From NCBI GenBank assembly GCA_045430275.1, contig JAILXU010000004.1:190370-254369 (forward strand): a stretch of 64,000 nt of DNA, read 5' to 3'. The notes under the pieces were generated by a model. It worked only from the letters and a program-made list of their open reading frames with translations, ran no database searches and had not been told where the DNA came from. Below, piece by piece: positions 23,282-32,900 of the stretch. Source of the DNA: Oceanobacter sp045430275 (GTDB taxonomy: Bacteria > Pseudomonadota > Gammaproteobacteria > Pseudomonadales > Oceanobacteraceae). The position numbers and the translations under genes are program-made. Numbering within the stretch: the stretch's first letter is position 1; the number at the start of each line of letters is the position of its first letter.

Positions 23282-23851
23282 ATGCATGATTTTCCAAAAT
23301 TACCCGCTTATCTGGCAGAAAAGGCGCGTCGTATCCGACTGGTGGTCTTTGATGTGGATGGCGTTCTGACGGACGGTACGCTGACGTACGGTGTGGATGG
23401 CGAGCAGGTCAAACATTTCAATGTAAAAGATGGTGTGGGTATCAAGTTGCTGCAATGCTTTGATATTGCCACGGCCATTATTTCAGCCAAGCAATCTGAT
23501 GCATTGGCAAAACGGGCTTCTGATCTGGGCGTGATGCATTTCTTTCCCGGAACCAAAGATAAATGGCCCTGTCTGGAAGCACTGCTGGATCAGTTGAATA
23601 TCACACCCGAGCAGGTTTGTTACGTAGGCGATGATGTGATAGACCTCAAGGTCATGAAGAGAATTGGCTTGCCAGTGGCTCCGGCTGATGCCTTCTGGAT
23701 GGTGCGCCAGCACGCAGGTCTGGTGACTACGTCTCCGGGAGGCAAGGGCGTTGCCCGCGAAGTGGCCGATCTGGTTCTCGGAAGTCAGATGGATCTGGAG
23801 TCTGCATACATCAAGGCAATGCTGCCAGAGTTTGAGGAAATAAAAGCGTGA
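23282..23851 (+). CDS. kdsC: 3-deoxy-D-manno-octulosonate 8-phosphate phosphatase
   Basis: This 189-aa HAD phosphatase (C0 type, tetrameric) removes phosphate from KDO-8-P in lipopolysaccharide core synthesis. The nucleophile motif is VVFDVDGVLTDG (two aspartates), and the C-terminal metal-binding block is YVGDDVIDLKVMKRIGLPVAPADA. The length is typical of KdsC. It overlaps the next gene by 4 bp (ATGA at 23848-23851), and kdsB lies one gene further, so two KDO pathway steps share one operon. Confidence 0.95.
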   Translation: MHDFPKLPAYLAEKARRIRLVVFDVDGVLTDGTLTYGVDGEQVKHFNVKDGVGIKLLQCFDIATAIISAKQSDALAKRASDLGVMHFFPGTKDKWPCLEALLDQLNITPEQVCYVGDDVIDLKVMKRIGLPVAPADAFWMVRQHAGLVTTSPGGKGVAREVADLVLGSQMDLESAYIKAMLPEFEEIKA

Positions 23852-24855
23852 AAGCACTCGTTACAGGCGCGGCAGGTTTTGTCGGCGCGTTTACCAGCAA
23901 GCGTCTGCTTGAGCAGGGCTATGAAGTCATCGGGGTTGATAACCTGAATGACTATTACGATGTCAGCCTGAAAATGGCGCGTCTGGAGTGGCTGGAGAAA
24001 ATCCCCGGTTTTACGTTCCAGAAACTTGAACTGGCTGATGAGGTGGGTGTCAGGGCGTTGTTTGCAGCCCACAAATTTGATCGGGTTGTACACTTGGCGG
24101 CTCAGGCCGGTGTGCGTTATTCGCTGAAAAATCCGCACGCGTATGTTTCCAGCAACCTGGTTGGTTTTATCAACATTCTGGAAGGCTGTCGCCACGCGGA
24201 AGTCGAGCATCTGGTGTACGCGTCCTCCAGCTCCATTTATGGCCTGAATGCCAAGACGCCATACGCGACCTCTGATCGAGTGGATCACCCGGTGTCCTTG
24301 TACGCAGCGACCAAGAAAAGCAATGAGCTGATGGCGCATTCCTATGCGCACCTGTACGGTATTCCGACCACCGGATTGCGCTTTTTCACCGTCTATGGCC
24401 CCTGGGGTCGCCCGGACATGGCGTATTTCTCGTTCACCCGCGACATTCTGGCGGGCAAAGCCATCAACGTATTCAACCACGGCAAGATGCGCCGGGACTT
24501 CACCTATATCGACGACATTGTTGAAGGTGTGGCTCGGGTTGTGGACACCATTCCAGCACGTACTGAAGGCTGGACGGTAGAGGGCGGTGATCCCAGCCGC
24601 AGCTCTGCGCCTTATAAGGTGTACAACATTGGCAACCATAACAGTGTTGAATTGGGTCGCTTTATTGAAGTCATTGAAGACGCTATAGGTATCAAGGCAA
24701 ACAAACACTATATGGATATGCAGCCCGGTGATGTGCTGGCAACCCACGCTAACGTGGATGATTTGATGGCCGATGTGGGCTTTGCGCCCAATACGCCGAT
24801 TGAGGAAGGTATCGAACGCTTTGTGCGTTGGTATCGGGATTTTTACAAGGTGTAA
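23848..24855 (+). CDS. NAD-dependent epimerase, UDP-glucuronate 4-epimerase type
   Basis: This 335-aa extended short-chain dehydrogenase resembles LspL/Cap1J-type UDP-glucuronate 4-epimerases, which supply UDP-galacturonate for surface polysaccharides. The NAD motif is GAAGFVG (residues 7-13). HLAAQAGVRYSLKNPHAYV and the catalytic YAATKKSNELMAHSY follow, then TGLRFFTVYGPWGRPDMA and RDFTYIDDIVEG. These blocks are diagnostic of the UDP-GlcA epimerase group. It is translationally coupled to kdsC and 3 bp from kdsB, which suggests that the uronic acid is used in the LPS core or a capsule built with KDO. Confidence 0.88.
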   Translation: MKALVTGAAGFVGAFTSKRLLEQGYEVIGVDNLNDYYDVSLKMARLEWLEKIPGFTFQKLELADEVGVRALFAAHKFDRVVHLAAQAGVRYSLKNPHAYVSSNLVGFINILEGCRHAEVEHLVYASSSSIYGLNAKTPYATSDRVDHPVSLYAATKKSNELMAHSYAHLYGIPTTGLRFFTVYGPWGRPDMAYFSFTRDILAGKAINVFNHGKMRRDFTYIDDIVEGVARVVDTIPARTEGWTVEGGDPSRSSAPYKVYNIGNHNSVELGRFIEVIEDAIGIKANKHYMDMQPGDVLATHANVDDLMADVGFAPNTPIEEGIERFVRWYRDFYKV

Positions 24856-24858
24856 ATC

Positions 24859-25626
24859 ATGGATAACTACAAAATTGTGATTCCGGCGCGCTATGGCTCC
24901 AGCCGCCTGCCGGGCAAGCCGTTGATTGAACTGGCTGGTAAGCCGATGATTCAGCACGTCTATGAGCGTGCGTGTGAGACCGGTGCAGACGAGATTGTCA
25001 TCGCGACCGATGACCCGCGCATTGAAGCCGTGGCCAAGGCCTTTGGGGCGGGTGTGATGATGACCGATCCGGCTCACGATAACGGCACCGAACGCATTGC
25101 CGAAGTAGCTGCACGTCGTCAGTGGAGCGATGACACTATCATCGTGAATCTGCAAGGGGATGAGCCATTGATTCCACGCTCGCTGGTGGAGACAACGGCC
25201 AACAGTCTGATTCAGAATCCGGTAGCGGGTATGAGCTCGGTATGTACGGCACTGGAGTCGGATACAGACGTGTTCGACCCCAATGTGGTGAAAGTGGTGC
25301 TGGATCGACAGGGCTTTGCGATGTACTTCAGCCGGGCATCCATCCCCTGGGATCGTGATGCCTATCGGGATCAGCCGGGCGTGAAAACGACGCAAATGCC
25401 AGTGTATCGCCACATTGGCATGTACGGTTACCGGGTGTCATTCCTGAAAGAATATACCCGCATGGAACCTTGCGCACTGGAAAGCACCGAGTGCCTGGAA
25501 CAACTCCGGGCGCTGTGGTATGGCGTCAAGATTCATATGGCGGTGATTGATCAGGCTCCGGGCCACGGTGTGGATACACCAGAAGATGTTGCTCGGGTTG
25601 AGCTGGCTTTGACCGAATTGGTGTGA
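24859..25626 (+). CDS. kdsB: 3-deoxy-manno-octulosonate cytidylyltransferase
   Basis: This 255-aa enzyme activates KDO with CTP to CMP-KDO for lipid A-core synthesis. The N-terminal nucleotide-binding signature IPARYGSSRLPGKPL, the block IATDDPRIEAVAKAFG, and NLQGDEPLIP are typical of KdsB. It is the last gene of the kdsC operon and is followed by a hairpin. Confidence 0.96.
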   Translation: MDNYKIVIPARYGSSRLPGKPLIELAGKPMIQHVYERACETGADEIVIATDDPRIEAVAKAFGAGVMMTDPAHDNGTERIAEVAARRQWSDDTIIVNLQGDEPLIPRSLVETTANSLIQNPVAGMSSVCTALESDTDVFDPNVVKVVLDRQGFAMYFSRASIPWDRDAYRDQPGVKTTQMPVYRHIGMYGYRVSFLKEYTRMEPCALESTECLEQLRALWYGVKIHMAVIDQAPGHGVDTPEDVARVELALTELV

Positions 25627-25660
25627 ATCACTGCAATAACTAAGTCACTGCAAGAGCAAT

Positions 25661-25683
25661 GGGGCTGTCTGCCAGCCCCTTAA
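25661..25683. terminator. Hairpin between convergent kdsB and 2H-phosphoesterase-like genes
   Basis: GGGGCTG (25661-25667) and CAGCCCC (25673-25679) form a 7-bp G+C-rich stem with a 5-nt loop, followed by TTAAT. It lies 34 bp after the kdsB stop and immediately at the end of the convergent gene. Confidence 0.55.
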
Positions 25684-26333
25684 TCTGCCATAAACCGGAA
25701 CCCACGCTTGTCGCACTCAAAACGCACCAGTTGCACATCAACCGGAGTGGCTTCCTGCAATTGCGGAGCGCATTTGATCAGCGTCGCCATGCGTTGCAGA
25801 TTTTTGTCGTCCTGAAGGAATCGGGATACGGTAACGTGGCTGCCCCAGGGCATATTCAGAGGTTGCCCCATCAGATTGGCGGCGGTCATCAGGGTTTCGG
25901 CCAGTTGCCAGAACGCATCATTACCTTCGCTGGCGGCAATCAGGCTGTTGCTGTTGTACAGATACTCGCTGAAGCCAATACGCACGTCTTCCAGATACAT
26001 ATTCGCAATGGCCTTGCCTTGCTGGTCAAACCAGTGCTTGAGATCATCCCACTGTGCCTGAATATCCTCTTCTGAAGCATCCGCCGCAATTTTCGGGCCG
26101 GTGAGCAAGGTGGTGTGAAGATTGTGCGCGCCGTATTCAATGGATGGCAGCGCCAGATTGACCGAGCTGCTGAGCTTGCCGATGGCATCGGTGACGTTGG
26201 TATCGTATTTGAGAATTACCAGAAAACCGGCATCCACACCATTGATGGTGCATTGGCTGTTCAGTGTTTCCTGTTCCATCTGGTGGCGAAAAGAATCGTA
26301 GATGCGGGTTTGTTTATCACGGTATTGCTGCAT
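25680..26333 (-). CDS. 2H-phosphoesterase-like protein of unknown function
   Basis: This 217-aa cytoplasmic protein has two H-x-T motifs about 100 residues apart, HTTLLTG and HVTVSRF. This is the signature of the 2H phosphoesterase superfamily (LigT/ThpR, cyclic phosphodiesterases), which act on 2',3'-cyclic or 2'-5' phosphodiester bonds in RNA or nucleotides. The overall sequence does not look like RNA ligase LigT itself, so the substrate is unknown. It is a single gene, converging with kdsB and divergent from recC with 181 bp between starts. Confidence 0.65.
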   Translation of the reverse strand: MQQYRDKQTRIYDSFRHQMEQETLNSQCTINGVDAGFLVILKYDTNVTDAIGKLSSSVNLALPSIEYGAHNLHTTLLTGPKIAADASEEDIQAQWDDLKHWFDQQGKAIANMYLEDVRIGFSEYLYNSNSLIAASEGNDAFWQLAETLMTAANLMGQPLNMPWGSHVTVSRFLQDDKNLQRMATLIKCAPQLQEATPVDVQLVRFECDKRGFRFMAD

Positions 26334-26514
26334 GCGTGTCTCCGAACAATGTTATTTTCCCTGGCCATGTGAGTCGCTCTTCCTGTACGACATTACTGAT
26401 ATACAACCGGAGTCAGTTTATCCTCTGATCACACCGGCTTCCGTGATGAATTTGTAACATCTGCAAGAAGATCATCGCGTCTATTGTATCGCTTATTGAA
26501 CCGCAAGGACTGAC

Positions 26515-29500
26515 ATGCTGAAACTTTACCATTCCAACGATCTGGAAGTGCTCAAGGGACTGGTGTTATCGGTAATGCAACAGCAGCCACCTTCAGTCTT
26601 TGAACAAGACGCCATTCTGGTGCAAAGCCAGGGCATGGCGCACTGGCTGCGATTGAACATCGCCGATGAACTTGGCGTGGCAGCGCAACTGGACTTCCCG
26701 TTGCCATCGAGTTTCGTCTGGCAGGTGTTTAACCGTTTGCGACCGGACTTGCCGGAGCGCTCGCATTTCGACAAGCAACTGATGAGCTGGAAACTGCTGC
26801 GTCTGCTACCGGGGCTGTCTGCCGAGCCGGGGTATGAAGCCATTGCCCACTATCTGGAAGATGATGATTCCGGCATCAAGTGCTGGCAGTTGTCCCAGAC
26901 CATTGCCGATGTCTTCGACCAGTATCTGGTCTACCGGCCAGACTGGCTGTTGAGTTGGGAACAGGGCAATGACGAGATTGAAGGGGCCGATATCTCTGTT
27001 CACCCCTGGCAACCCGGCGTCTGGCGCGCGCTGATCAAGGACAGTCAGGCACTGGGCCATCACCTGTCGCATCGGGCACAGTTACTGAACGAGCTGCCGC
27101 AACTGGTGCAGCGTTACCCGGAGCGACTGTCGGGCTTGCCCAAACGTCTGTTTGTGTTTGGCATCGCTGCTTTGCCGGGCAGTTACTGGACGGTGCTGGA
27201 CGCCATTTCCGAACAGGTGGATGTGCACTTCTTTTTATTGAATCCTTGCCGTAATTTCTGGGGCGATATTGTCGATGACCGTCGCCGCCTGCGGATTCTG
27301 CGTCATCACCCGGATGCGGCTGAATACCTGGAGCGCGGCAATCCGCTGCTGGCCAGTTGGGGGAGGCTGGGGCGTGACTTCCTGACGCTGGTTCATGACA
27401 GCGAACTGGCGCTGGATCTGGAAGCCTGGGTCGAGCCGGAGCTGAATTGCCTGCTCGACTGGCTCAAGCGCGACATTCTGGAGTTACACGACCGGCAGCG
27501 CGCGGCGTATTCCACCACGGCCTTGCAGGACAGCCAGTTCAAACAACCGGTCTTACCTCAGGATGACAGCATTCGTGTGGTATCCGCCCACAGTGCCCTG
27601 CGGGAAGTGCAGCGGCTGCACGATCAGTTGCTCGATTGGCTGGAGCAAGACGCCACGCTGGAACCGCGTGACATTGTCGTGATGCTGCCAGATATTGACC
27701 AGTACGCACCCTATATCGACGCAGTTTTTTCCAGTGCCAGTGACCGCATTCCCTGGGCCATTGCCGACCAGTCGTTATCGCGTGAAAACCCGGTGGCCGA
27801 GAGTGCCGTGGGTTTGCTGGGATTGCCGGACAGTCGTCTGACCATCACCGAAGTACTGGATTGGCTCGAAGTGGCCAGCATTCGACAGCGTTTTGACATA
27901 GACGAAGCCGAACTGGACGACATCAAGCACTGGCTGGATCAGGCGCGAGTACGCTGGGGGCTGGATGGCCAACAGCGGGCGCGGCTCGGTTTGCCGGAAT
28001 TCGAACAAAACAGTTGGCGCGCCGGACTGCGACAATTACTGCTGGGGCTAATGGTGCCGGATGACGCCGGAAGCTGGCAAGGTGACTGGCCGGTGGTGGC
28101 AGTGGAAGGCAATCAGGCCGAATTACTGGGCAAGTTGCTGGCGTTTGTGGATGTGCTGGAATACTGGCAAGTGCATCTGGGTGAGCTGCGCACCGCACAC
28201 GACTGGATACAGCTCTTGCCCCGGCTGGTGGATGACTTCTACGCCACCGAAACTCAGGCCGGAACCCGTGAAGACCGGCTGGAATGGGCCGCTCAACAAG
28301 CGGCAATTCAGCGCTTTCGAGATGCCATTACCCGCTTGCAAGACGATCTGGAGCAGAGCGGTATGCTGGCACCGCAAGGGCCGCAGCAAACCGAAACGGA
28401 CATGCTGTCGATCCGGGTCTTGAACCAGTGGTTTGCCGACACCCTGAACCAGCAAGGCGGCTGGCAGCGTTTTCTGGCAGGGCCGGTGAACTTCTGTACC
28501 CTGATGCCGATGCGTTCGGTTCCATTTCGGGTAGTGTGCCTGCTGGGCATGAACGATTCGGATTATCCGCGTGTGGTGCCGCCAGTGGGCTTTGACCTGA
28601 TGGTGTCCGGCAACACTCGGCGCGGTGATCGCTCACGGCGTGAGGACGACCGCTACCTGTTTCTGGAAGCTGTGTGTTCGGCCCAGCACAAGCTGTACGT
28701 CAGCTACCGGGGGCGAGGCGTGCGGGAAAACAACCCTTTGCAGCCTTCCGTGCTGGTGAGTGAACTGCTCGATTATCTGGCGGACGGCTTCTGTCTGGAA
28801 ACGGATCAAACCGCCTCGCACGAACACAGCCGCCAACAGTTTCTGGACTGGCTGGTGGAAACACTGCCTCTGCAGCCGTTTCATCCGCAGGTTTTCAACG
28901 CACAAACCTTGTTGTCAGGCAGGAAGGCGGTGAGCGGTTTCCATCGGCTTTGGCATCGGGTGGCGGGCGTTGGTCAGGAAACGAGCCATCGGGCCAGTGT
29001 CTTTCTACCAACACAGCCGTTGCCGTTACCAGAGCCTTTGGCCTCTGGTGCTACCTTGCAATGGGCGGATGTCAAAGCTGCCTTGCGCAATAGCGTGCGC
29101 TTCTTTATGCAGCGCCGTTTGCAAGCCGGTTCCGAACCGGACTGGCAAGCGCACCAGACGGAAGAGCCCTTTACGCTGGCCGGATTGGAAGCCTATTTGT
29201 TGCGTGAACAACAGCTCAAGCGGCTGCTGGATAACGATGGTGATGCGGCACTGGAAACCTTTATTCAGCGCCATCAGGCACTGGGAGAATTGCCGGTCAA
29301 TGCGCTGGGGCGTTATCAGGCTGACCGCCTGTACCAGCAAATTGCTCCGCTGGCGAACGCCTTGCAGCCCTGGCTACATAATCCACCGGAAAGCGGCACC
29401 CTGATGCGTGATGTGTGCTGTCAGGGAGTGGACTATCGCGTTCAGGGTGAATTGGCCGATGTGTATGCCGGTGCGCTGGTGCGTTACCGGGTCGGCCACG

Positions 29501-29958
29501 TAGGCGGCTCGTTTGTCCTGGACGCCTGGCTGGATCTGCTGCTGGCTTCGGCCTGTCAGACGGGCGTGGCTGCTGTGACTGAAGGGGCCTGGGTCTATGG
29601 TCTGAATCGGCGTGGGGAAGTGACCACTCTGCAATTACGATCCCCTGAGCCAGAGCTGGCCCGCGCCATGATCGAATACGCGGTTGAGGCCTGTTTGCAG
29701 AGCTGGCAAGTACCGCAACCGCTGTTGCCCGACTTGCTGTTTACCCTGTTCTCCAATCCGCCCGAGCAACACGATGCCATCGTTGATAAGGCACTGGCCG
29801 CAGAGTTTGGCGAGCTGGCCGATGCCGCCTTGCTGCGTTGCCTGCCGGATTTACCCGCCACACTGACCGATGAGCATCTTCGGGGACAGTGGCAAGCCGA
29901 TTACGCCTGGCTGTTTTCCCCCTTGCTTGATCATCTGTCTGACACGGAGCGCCACTGA
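26515..29958 (+). CDS. recC: Exodeoxyribonuclease V gamma subunit
   Basis: This 1147-aa subunit of the RecBCD helicase-nuclease recognises Chi and holds the complex together during double-strand-break repair. The opening MLKLYHSNDLEVLKGL, VQSQGMAHWLRLNIA and the conserved RVVCLLGMNDSDYPRV are typical of RecC. The size is close to that of E. coli RecC (1122 aa). AAGGA lies 7 nt before the ATG. The stop overlaps the recB start by one base (TGATG), giving the order recC-recB-recD without the ptrA gene that interrupts the E. coli locus. Confidence 0.96.
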   Translation: MLKLYHSNDLEVLKGLVLSVMQQQPPSVFEQDAILVQSQGMAHWLRLNIADELGVAAQLDFPLPSSFVWQVFNRLRPDLPERSHFDKQLMSWKLLRLLPGLSAEPGYEAIAHYLEDDDSGIKCWQLSQTIADVFDQYLVYRPDWLLSWEQGNDEIEGADISVHPWQPGVWRALIKDSQALGHHLSHRAQLLNELPQLVQRYPERLSGLPKRLFVFGIAALPGSYWTVLDAISEQVDVHFFLLNPCRNFWGDIVDDRRRLRILRHHPDAAEYLERGNPLLASWGRLGRDFLTLVHDSELALDLEAWVEPELNCLLDWLKRDILELHDRQRAAYSTTALQDSQFKQPVLPQDDSIRVVSAHSALREVQRLHDQLLDWLEQDATLEPRDIVVMLPDIDQYAPYIDAVFSSASDRIPWAIADQSLSRENPVAESAVGLLGLPDSRLTITEVLDWLEVASIRQRFDIDEAELDDIKHWLDQARVRWGLDGQQRARLGLPEFEQNSWRAGLRQLLLGLMVPDDAGSWQGDWPVVAVEGNQAELLGKLLAFVDVLEYWQVHLGELRTAHDWIQLLPRLVDDFYATETQAGTREDRLEWAAQQAAIQRFRDAITRLQDDLEQSGMLAPQGPQQTETDMLSIRVLNQWFADTLNQQGGWQRFLAGPVNFCTLMPMRSVPFRVVCLLGMNDSDYPRVVPPVGFDLMVSGNTRRGDRSRREDDRYLFLEAVCSAQHKLYVSYRGRGVRENNPLQPSVLVSELLDYLADGFCLETDQTASHEHSRQQFLDWLVETLPLQPFHPQVFNAQTLLSGRKAVSGFHRLWHRVAGVGQETSHRASVFLPTQPLPLPEPLASGATLQWADVKAALRNSVRFFMQRRLQAGSEPDWQAHQTEEPFTLAGLEAYLLREQQLKRLLDNDGDAALETFIQRHQALGELPVNALGRYQADRLYQQIAPLANALQPWLHNPPESGTLMRDVCCQGVDYRVQGELADVYAGALVRYRVGHVGGSFVLDAWLDLLLASACQTGVAAVTEGAWVYGLNRRGEVTTLQLRSPEPELARAMIEYAVEACLQSWQVPQPLLPDLLFTLFSNPPEQHDAIVDKALAAEFGELADAALLRCLPDLPATLTDEHLRGQWQADYAWLFSPLLDHLSDTERH

Positions 29959-32900
29959 TGCAACCGCTGGATATTCATACCTTTCCGCTGTCCGGGCAGT
30001 CGCTGATTGAAGCCAGTGCCGGAACCGGCAAAACCTACACCATTGCCAGCCTCTACAGCCGTTTGCTGCTTGGTCATCAGACTGCGCGGCTGGGCTGTGA
30101 TCAGATTCTGGTGGTAACCTTTACCAACGCCGCAACGGAAGAACTCCGAGGCCGTATTCGAGAGCGCATTCGCCAGATGCTGGGCGACGTGCTGAGACTG
30201 CTGGCCGCCTGCGAGCAGACCTCAGAGCTGTCGGACTCTGTTCTGCACAGCGTCGATGCTGATACGTTACGTTGGTTGTCCGAACTGGGCTTGCTGGATG
30301 ATGCCGACACCCGCCAGACACGCTTGCGCGAGCTGTCCGACTGGCTCAACACCAATCTGTCACAGATGGACAATGCCAGCATTTACACCATTCATGGCTT
30401 CTGCCAGCGGATGCTGAAACAGTTTGCCTTCGACAGTGGCGTGATGTTCAGCGCCGAGTTGCTGCTGGACACACAAAGCTATCTGCGTCAGGCCTGCGAG
30501 GACGTCTGGCGTAACGGCAATTACCGCCTGGCCGAACAACAGGTGGGGTATTTGCTGGAGCGTTATCCGACTCCGGAAGCACTGCAGAAAGAAGTGCGCC
30601 AGTGGCTGTCACACCCGGAGCTGGTGTTTCTGCCGCAGCAAAACGGCGGTGCCAACGCCGAGCAGCTCGACTTTGTGGCCGACTGGCAAGCGCTGAATCG
30701 CTTCTTTGAGCAACTGTCTCGCCAGTGGCAAACCATGGGGGCAGAAGACATTGCCGAGCGTATCCAGAGCTCGGATGTCGACAAGCGCAGCTTCTCAAAG
30801 AAAAACCTGCCGCGCTGGCTGGCAGCGGCGGAGCAATGGCTGACCGGTGACTTCAGTTTGCCGGTGCCTGCGGCGCTGGAAAACTTTGGCCAACGCAACC
30901 TGCGGGCCAAAACCAAAGCGGGCAAGCAGGTGCCGGAACACAGCCTGTTTATCGGCATTGATGCCTTTCTGGATCAGGAGCGGCAACTGGCCGTTGGCTT
31001 GCCACAGGTCTGGTTCGAGCGGGTGCGGCAGCGGTATATCGAGTTATTGCTCCGGGCAGGCGTGATGTCGCCGGACGATTTATTGCGGTTGCTGGATGCG
31101 GCTCTGGACAGCCCGCAAGGACGCAGTCTGGCCGATCAGATACGGCGTTTGCACCCGGTGGGATTGATCGACGAATTTCAGGACACCGACCCGCTGCAAT
31201 ACCGCATTTTTGCGTCGATTTATGCGTCCAGCTATGCCATCGAGCCGGACGAGACCGAAGGAACTACAGACAATGTTTCGTCTCCGTCCTGGGGATTGGC
31301 GGCCATTGGCGATCCCAAACAGGCCATTTACGCCTTTCGGGGAGCGGATATTTTTACCTACATTGCGGCTCGCCGGACGCTGATTGCTGAATCTGACGTC
31401 AAAACCAAAACCAAAACTAAAACCAAAGCCGAGACGGCAGCCTGGCCCGTGCCTATTTTCACCCTGAATACCAATTGGCGCAGTCACACGCATCTGGTGA
31501 ACGGTGTGAACCGGCTGTTTGAGCAGCATCCGGCCCCGTTTGTGTTTGATCAGGACATACCGTTTGTCTCCGTAAAGGCGGCAGGCAAGCACGACCAGCA
31601 GGCCATGCGAGTGGATGGCAAGGCTCTGGCTCCGCTGCAACTGTGGTTGGATGAGAATCCGATATCGTTGCCTCAGGCCCGGCTGGAAGCAGCAACCCAA
31701 TGTGCGCGCCAGATTCGGGCGGTGCTGTCCGGGGCGGTGTCTCTTGATACCGACACGGTCGCCGCGCGGGATATGGCGGTGCTGGTGCGGAGCCATCAGC
31801 AGGCGGAAATGATGCGTCAGGCGCTGTCGGCAGAAGGCATCGGCAGTGTGTTTCTGTCCCGTGATAGCGTGCTGGACAGTCGTGAGGCACACGACGTATT
31901 GACCTGGCTCAGCGCCGTGGCTGAACCAACGGATGAGCGAGCGGTGCGACGGGCCATGACCACCGAAACCCAGGGGCTGAATGCACAGCAACTGGATGCG
32001 CTGCTGAACGATGAAACCGCGTGGGAGCAGCGGCTGGAACAAATGGCAGGCTATCACCAGCTATGGCAGCAACAGGGCGTGATGGCCGCATTGATGCGCT
32101 GGCTCGAAGATGACGAACGTGCGGTGCAGCTACGCCGTTGTGACGATGGCGAACGACGCCTGACCAACCTGCTGCATCTGGGCGAAATGCTGCAACAGGC
32201 TAGTCGTCGTTTGCGAGGCCAGTTATCGTTGTTGCGCTGGTTCACCGAACAGGTGTTCGATGATGGCCTGACCGCTGACGAAGCCCAGTTACGGCTTGAA
32301 ACTGACGCTAATCTGGTGTCGATTGTGACCATTCACAAATCCAAGGGGCTGGAGTATCCGCTGGTGTTCCTGCCGTTTCTGTGGTCGGACGACTTCAGTC
32401 CACAATCCAGCCGTGAAGCCCGTTACTTCGACGACGAACGGGGCAACGTGGTGGTGAATCTGGAACCGGACGATGCCGCCCGCCAGGCTCAATATCGAGA
32501 CAATCAGGCCGAAGCCATGCGTCTGTTGTATGTGGCACTGACGCGTCCGGTGCAGGGTTGTTTTGTGTGGTTGATGAACGCCGGTAAATACAGCAAAAAA
32601 CTGGGCTGGTCGGCGCGTATCCAGAACACCGCGCTGGGCCGTTTGTTGCAAATTGACACCCTGCTGAAACAGCGCGATGGCCTGCCGCAAGACACGAGCT
32701 GGTGTGACGCGCTGCACCAGCACTGGCAAGACACCGGCCTGAGCAAGCAGACGCAACAACTGGTGCTGGGGCCGCGTCCCGACTGGCCCGTAGGTGCTCT
32801 GCTCAGTGATGAACACACGCCGGAACCGGGAGCGGTGCGGTATTTCCAACGACGTTTGAATCGGCACTGGCGTGTCAGCAGCTTTACCGGCTTGAGTGCC

